Source: Pseudomonadota bacterium (GTDB taxonomy: Bacteria; Pseudomonadota; Gammaproteobacteria; JAIEPX01). Taken from it: 43,893 bases of DNA. The position numbers and the translations under genes were made by a program. The stretch covers positions 1 through 43,893 of the forward strand of contig JAKORL010000154.1 in NCBI GenBank assembly GCA_029777855.1, written 5' to 3'. The first letter of the stretch is position 1. Every line of letters starts with the position of its first letter. This document shows, one piece after another, positions 42,552 to 43,893 of the stretch. Under the pieces are notes generated by a model, which searched no databases, was not told the origin of the DNA, and was given only the letters and a program-made list of their open reading frames with translations.

Positions 42552-42582
42552 AAAAAGGGGGGCATTACCCCCCCCCTTTTTT
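42552..42582. terminator. Strong G/C-run terminator
   Basis: A5G6 (42552-42562) and a C9T6 tract (42568-42582) form a stem with a loop of about 5 nt and T-runs on both strands. It ends the minus-strand membrane protein gene 8 bp away and can also stop plus-strand transcripts. Confidence 0.85.
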
Positions 42583-42589
42583 ATAATAA

Positions 42590-43186
42590 TTATCGAGATT
42601 CTTTTTTACAACGACAGGGTTTTACGATAGCCGCCATAAAGAGACCCGCAATAGACCAACCGATAAGAGCATCCGCTGCGCAAGCTAAAGTGAATGGTAT
42701 ACTAAATTGCCACCAGATATAGCTCGGGACACTGCCAAGCAAACCAACAAGTAAACCTATTGAAATGATGGTAAACAAACGGCAGAAATAACCCGAGCAA
42801 CAAAATCCCCAAAGTATTAAACTGATAATAAATGCACCAACGATTTGCAATATAAGACCATGGATCATTTTATGTTGCATACTCACTTCTGTACCTTTCA
42901 GAGCAACCGAAGAAAACATCATTGGGCCTTCTTGTTGTTTCTTTTGAACTTCGTCCCAAATCTTTTTCTGCTCATCAGCAGGTTTGGATAAAGTATCCGC
43001 AGCAGGAAAAGGTAATACATAGATACCAGACTGATCGGCTTGATCTTTAATAAACTTGGTTACCGCTGCTTCGTCTTTAAACTGGTGAATCGATTGAAAA
43101 TGATACGGTAGCACCATCCACGACACCATGCTCCACGCAAAAACTAAAAGGCCACCAATAATGGCACTGATAATAACTCTAACCAC
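42590..43186 (-). CDS. Polytopic inner-membrane protein, unknown function
   Basis: The start is a GTG at 43186, 8 nt after AAGGAG. The 198 residues comprise one N-terminal TM (about 5-27), a periplasmic region of about 85 residues (SGIYVLPFPAADTL, then EGPMMFSSVALKG), and about three to four C-terminal TM helices (from about 105). It ends with CRCKKESR in the cytoplasm. No family name is recognised; such proteins occur in several gammaproteobacteria. It is a single gene with its own terminator. Confidence 0.75.
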   Translation of the reverse strand: MVRVIISAIIGGLLVFAWSMVSWMVLPYHFQSIHQFKDEAAVTKFIKDQADQSGIYVLPFPAADTLSKPADEQKKIWDEVQKKQQEGPMMFSSVALKGTEVSMQHKMIHGLILQIVGAFIISLILWGFCCSGYFCRLFTIISIGLLVGLLGSVPSYIWWQFSIPFTLACAADALIGWSIAGLFMAAIVKPCRCKKESR

Positions 43187-43467
43187 TTTTTGAACTCCTT
43201 TTTCAAGTCATGTTCGCATCACGTACCATAATGATTCCAAGCGAACTCAGGTATTATGGACACCTCGTGACATACCCGAGCGTGAGTATACTCCCATAAT
43301 GAGTTGGTGAACAGCCTCTTAACCTCAGCATCAACCGGCCAAGAATGTTGAGTTTTTTTGATCAGCCAATAGCTTATGTTCAGCGGCGTGGATATTGATC
43401 GGAACTGCTCCTTGACCTCACAACCGATAAACATCTATCCTGAATTAATTATTCAAGGAGAGAAACC
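43187..43467. other. Intergenic region with a doubtful minus-strand ORF
   Basis: A 71-codon minus-strand frame (43219-43434, MFIGCEVKEQFRS...) has AGGA only 4 nt before its ATG and no family match. Its aromatic-rich C-terminal part (SLWEYTHARVCHEVSIIPEF) looks partly protein-like, so it may be a decayed gene. I do not call it as a functional CDS. Confidence 0.3.
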
Positions 43468-43743
43468 ATGGAGAGAATAGGAAAACACTTTATCATTTCA
43501 GGTAAAGTTCAAGGTGTATTCTTTAGAGATAGCACTCGCACCAAAGCCCGAGAACTGGGCATTACCGGCTGGGTTCGCAATGATATTCAAGGCCATGTCG
43601 AATGTATTGCTTTCGGAACCCCCGAACAAATGTCCGTATTTGAAGCATGGCTCTGGGAAGGCCCCAAAAAAGCCGAAGTGAAATCAGTCACCGCAGAAAT
43701 TATTCCTGTCGAAAATAGGGACGTATTTGATATCATACGATGA
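43468..43743 (+). CDS. acyP: Acylphosphatase
   Basis: It hydrolyses acyl phosphates such as 1,3-bisphosphoglycerate in the cytosol. The 91-residue length and both signature motifs fit: SGKVQGVFFR with catalytic Arg20 and GITGWVRN with catalytic Asn38. AAGGAG lies 9 nt before the ATG. No partner gene is visible, as is usual. Confidence 0.95.
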   Translation: MERIGKHFIISGKVQGVFFRDSTRTKARELGITGWVRNDIQGHVECIAFGTPEQMSVFEAWLWEGPKKAEVKSVTAEIIPVENRDVFDIIR

Positions 43744-43893
43744 TGTCGTGGAGGATGTTGTCGTCGCATCTCAAGTTGTTAGTTGTTTTGAAAAATTGAT
43801 ACTATTTTTGTTGGAATTTTTGGTGATAGTAATCTAAAATCTTGGTTTCTTACTGGTATTGTGCATGGGTTAATATTAAAAAAACGGCCACTA
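43744..43893. other. Window end, no gene seen
   Basis: The last 150 bp hold no convincing reading frame or terminator. Confidence 0.4.

Noticed and set aside
43219..43434. 71-codon minus-strand ORF upstream of acyP
   Set aside because: Ribosome binding site too close and no recognisable family; possible gene remnant only.

Overview
The window comes from an AT-rich gammaproteobacterial chromosome. The cytochrome-oxidase assembly cluster, the CCA/Psd housekeeping genes, the many APC/MFS amino-acid-type transporters and the large proteins with eukaryote-type protease motifs together suggest a host-associated member of the Legionellales (Legionella/Coxiella/Berkiella-like). This placement is inference; there is no rRNA or other direct marker in the window.

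Layout. 1-6.4 kb: the 3' part of an ArgP/LysG-like LysR regulator, an APC permease, a small secreted Cys protein, a two-gene transporter unit (GadC-like APC permease then MFS) with a perfect hairpin between its genes, and phosphatidylserine decarboxylase. 6.5-8.5 kb: a CCA-adding enzyme that has lost its HD residues, sharing a bidirectional terminator with a LexA/CI-type repressor whose catalytic Ser is replaced by Gly. 8.8-13.1 kb: haem A/cytochrome oxidase assembly genes (DUF2909, SURF1, a Sco-like thioredoxin-fold protein, ctaA, ctaB, SCO1), tightly packed. 13.1-20.4 kb: an accessory region with two STAND/ORC-type ATPases. Each is preceded by its own unusual repeat array: four CGCC...GGCG palindromes before the first, and five TATAC iterons on an exact 10-bp period closed by an inverted repeat before the second. 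A 73-bp imperfect direct repeat brackets the second ATPase, a DUF945-like protein and a small helical protein; a frameshifted membrane-protein gene follows just outside it.

20.4-35.9 kb: the most striking part, three large minus-strand genes. They encode a two-HKD phospholipase D-family protein (556 aa), a 1266-aa all-helical protein and a 2899-aa protein. The last carries two unrelated putative deubiquitinase-type cysteine protease domains: an OTU domain near residues 1080-1265 and a CE-clan (Ulp1/YopJ-like) domain near residues 2600-2765. Acidic/Ser-rich C-termini on the first and last proteins would suit export as effectors. The order 'helical protein then DUB giant' recalls, without proving, toxin-antidote cif loci. 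Between the second and third genes lie plus-strand remnants: an AbrB-type antitoxin interrupted by an amber codon, a start-less ORF fragment and an intact GIY-YIG protein.

35.9-43.9 kb: an outer-membrane beta-barrel divergent from a GntR/FCD regulator with two matching operator-like palindromes, a translationally coupled secreted protein, a large multi-spanning protein of unknown function, a 64-aa LuxR-type HTH protein, an Ogt-type DNA alkyltransferase, a hicAB toxin-antitoxin pair with a clear promoter/operator, a second beta-barrel, a polytopic membrane protein with a strong terminator, and acylphosphatase.
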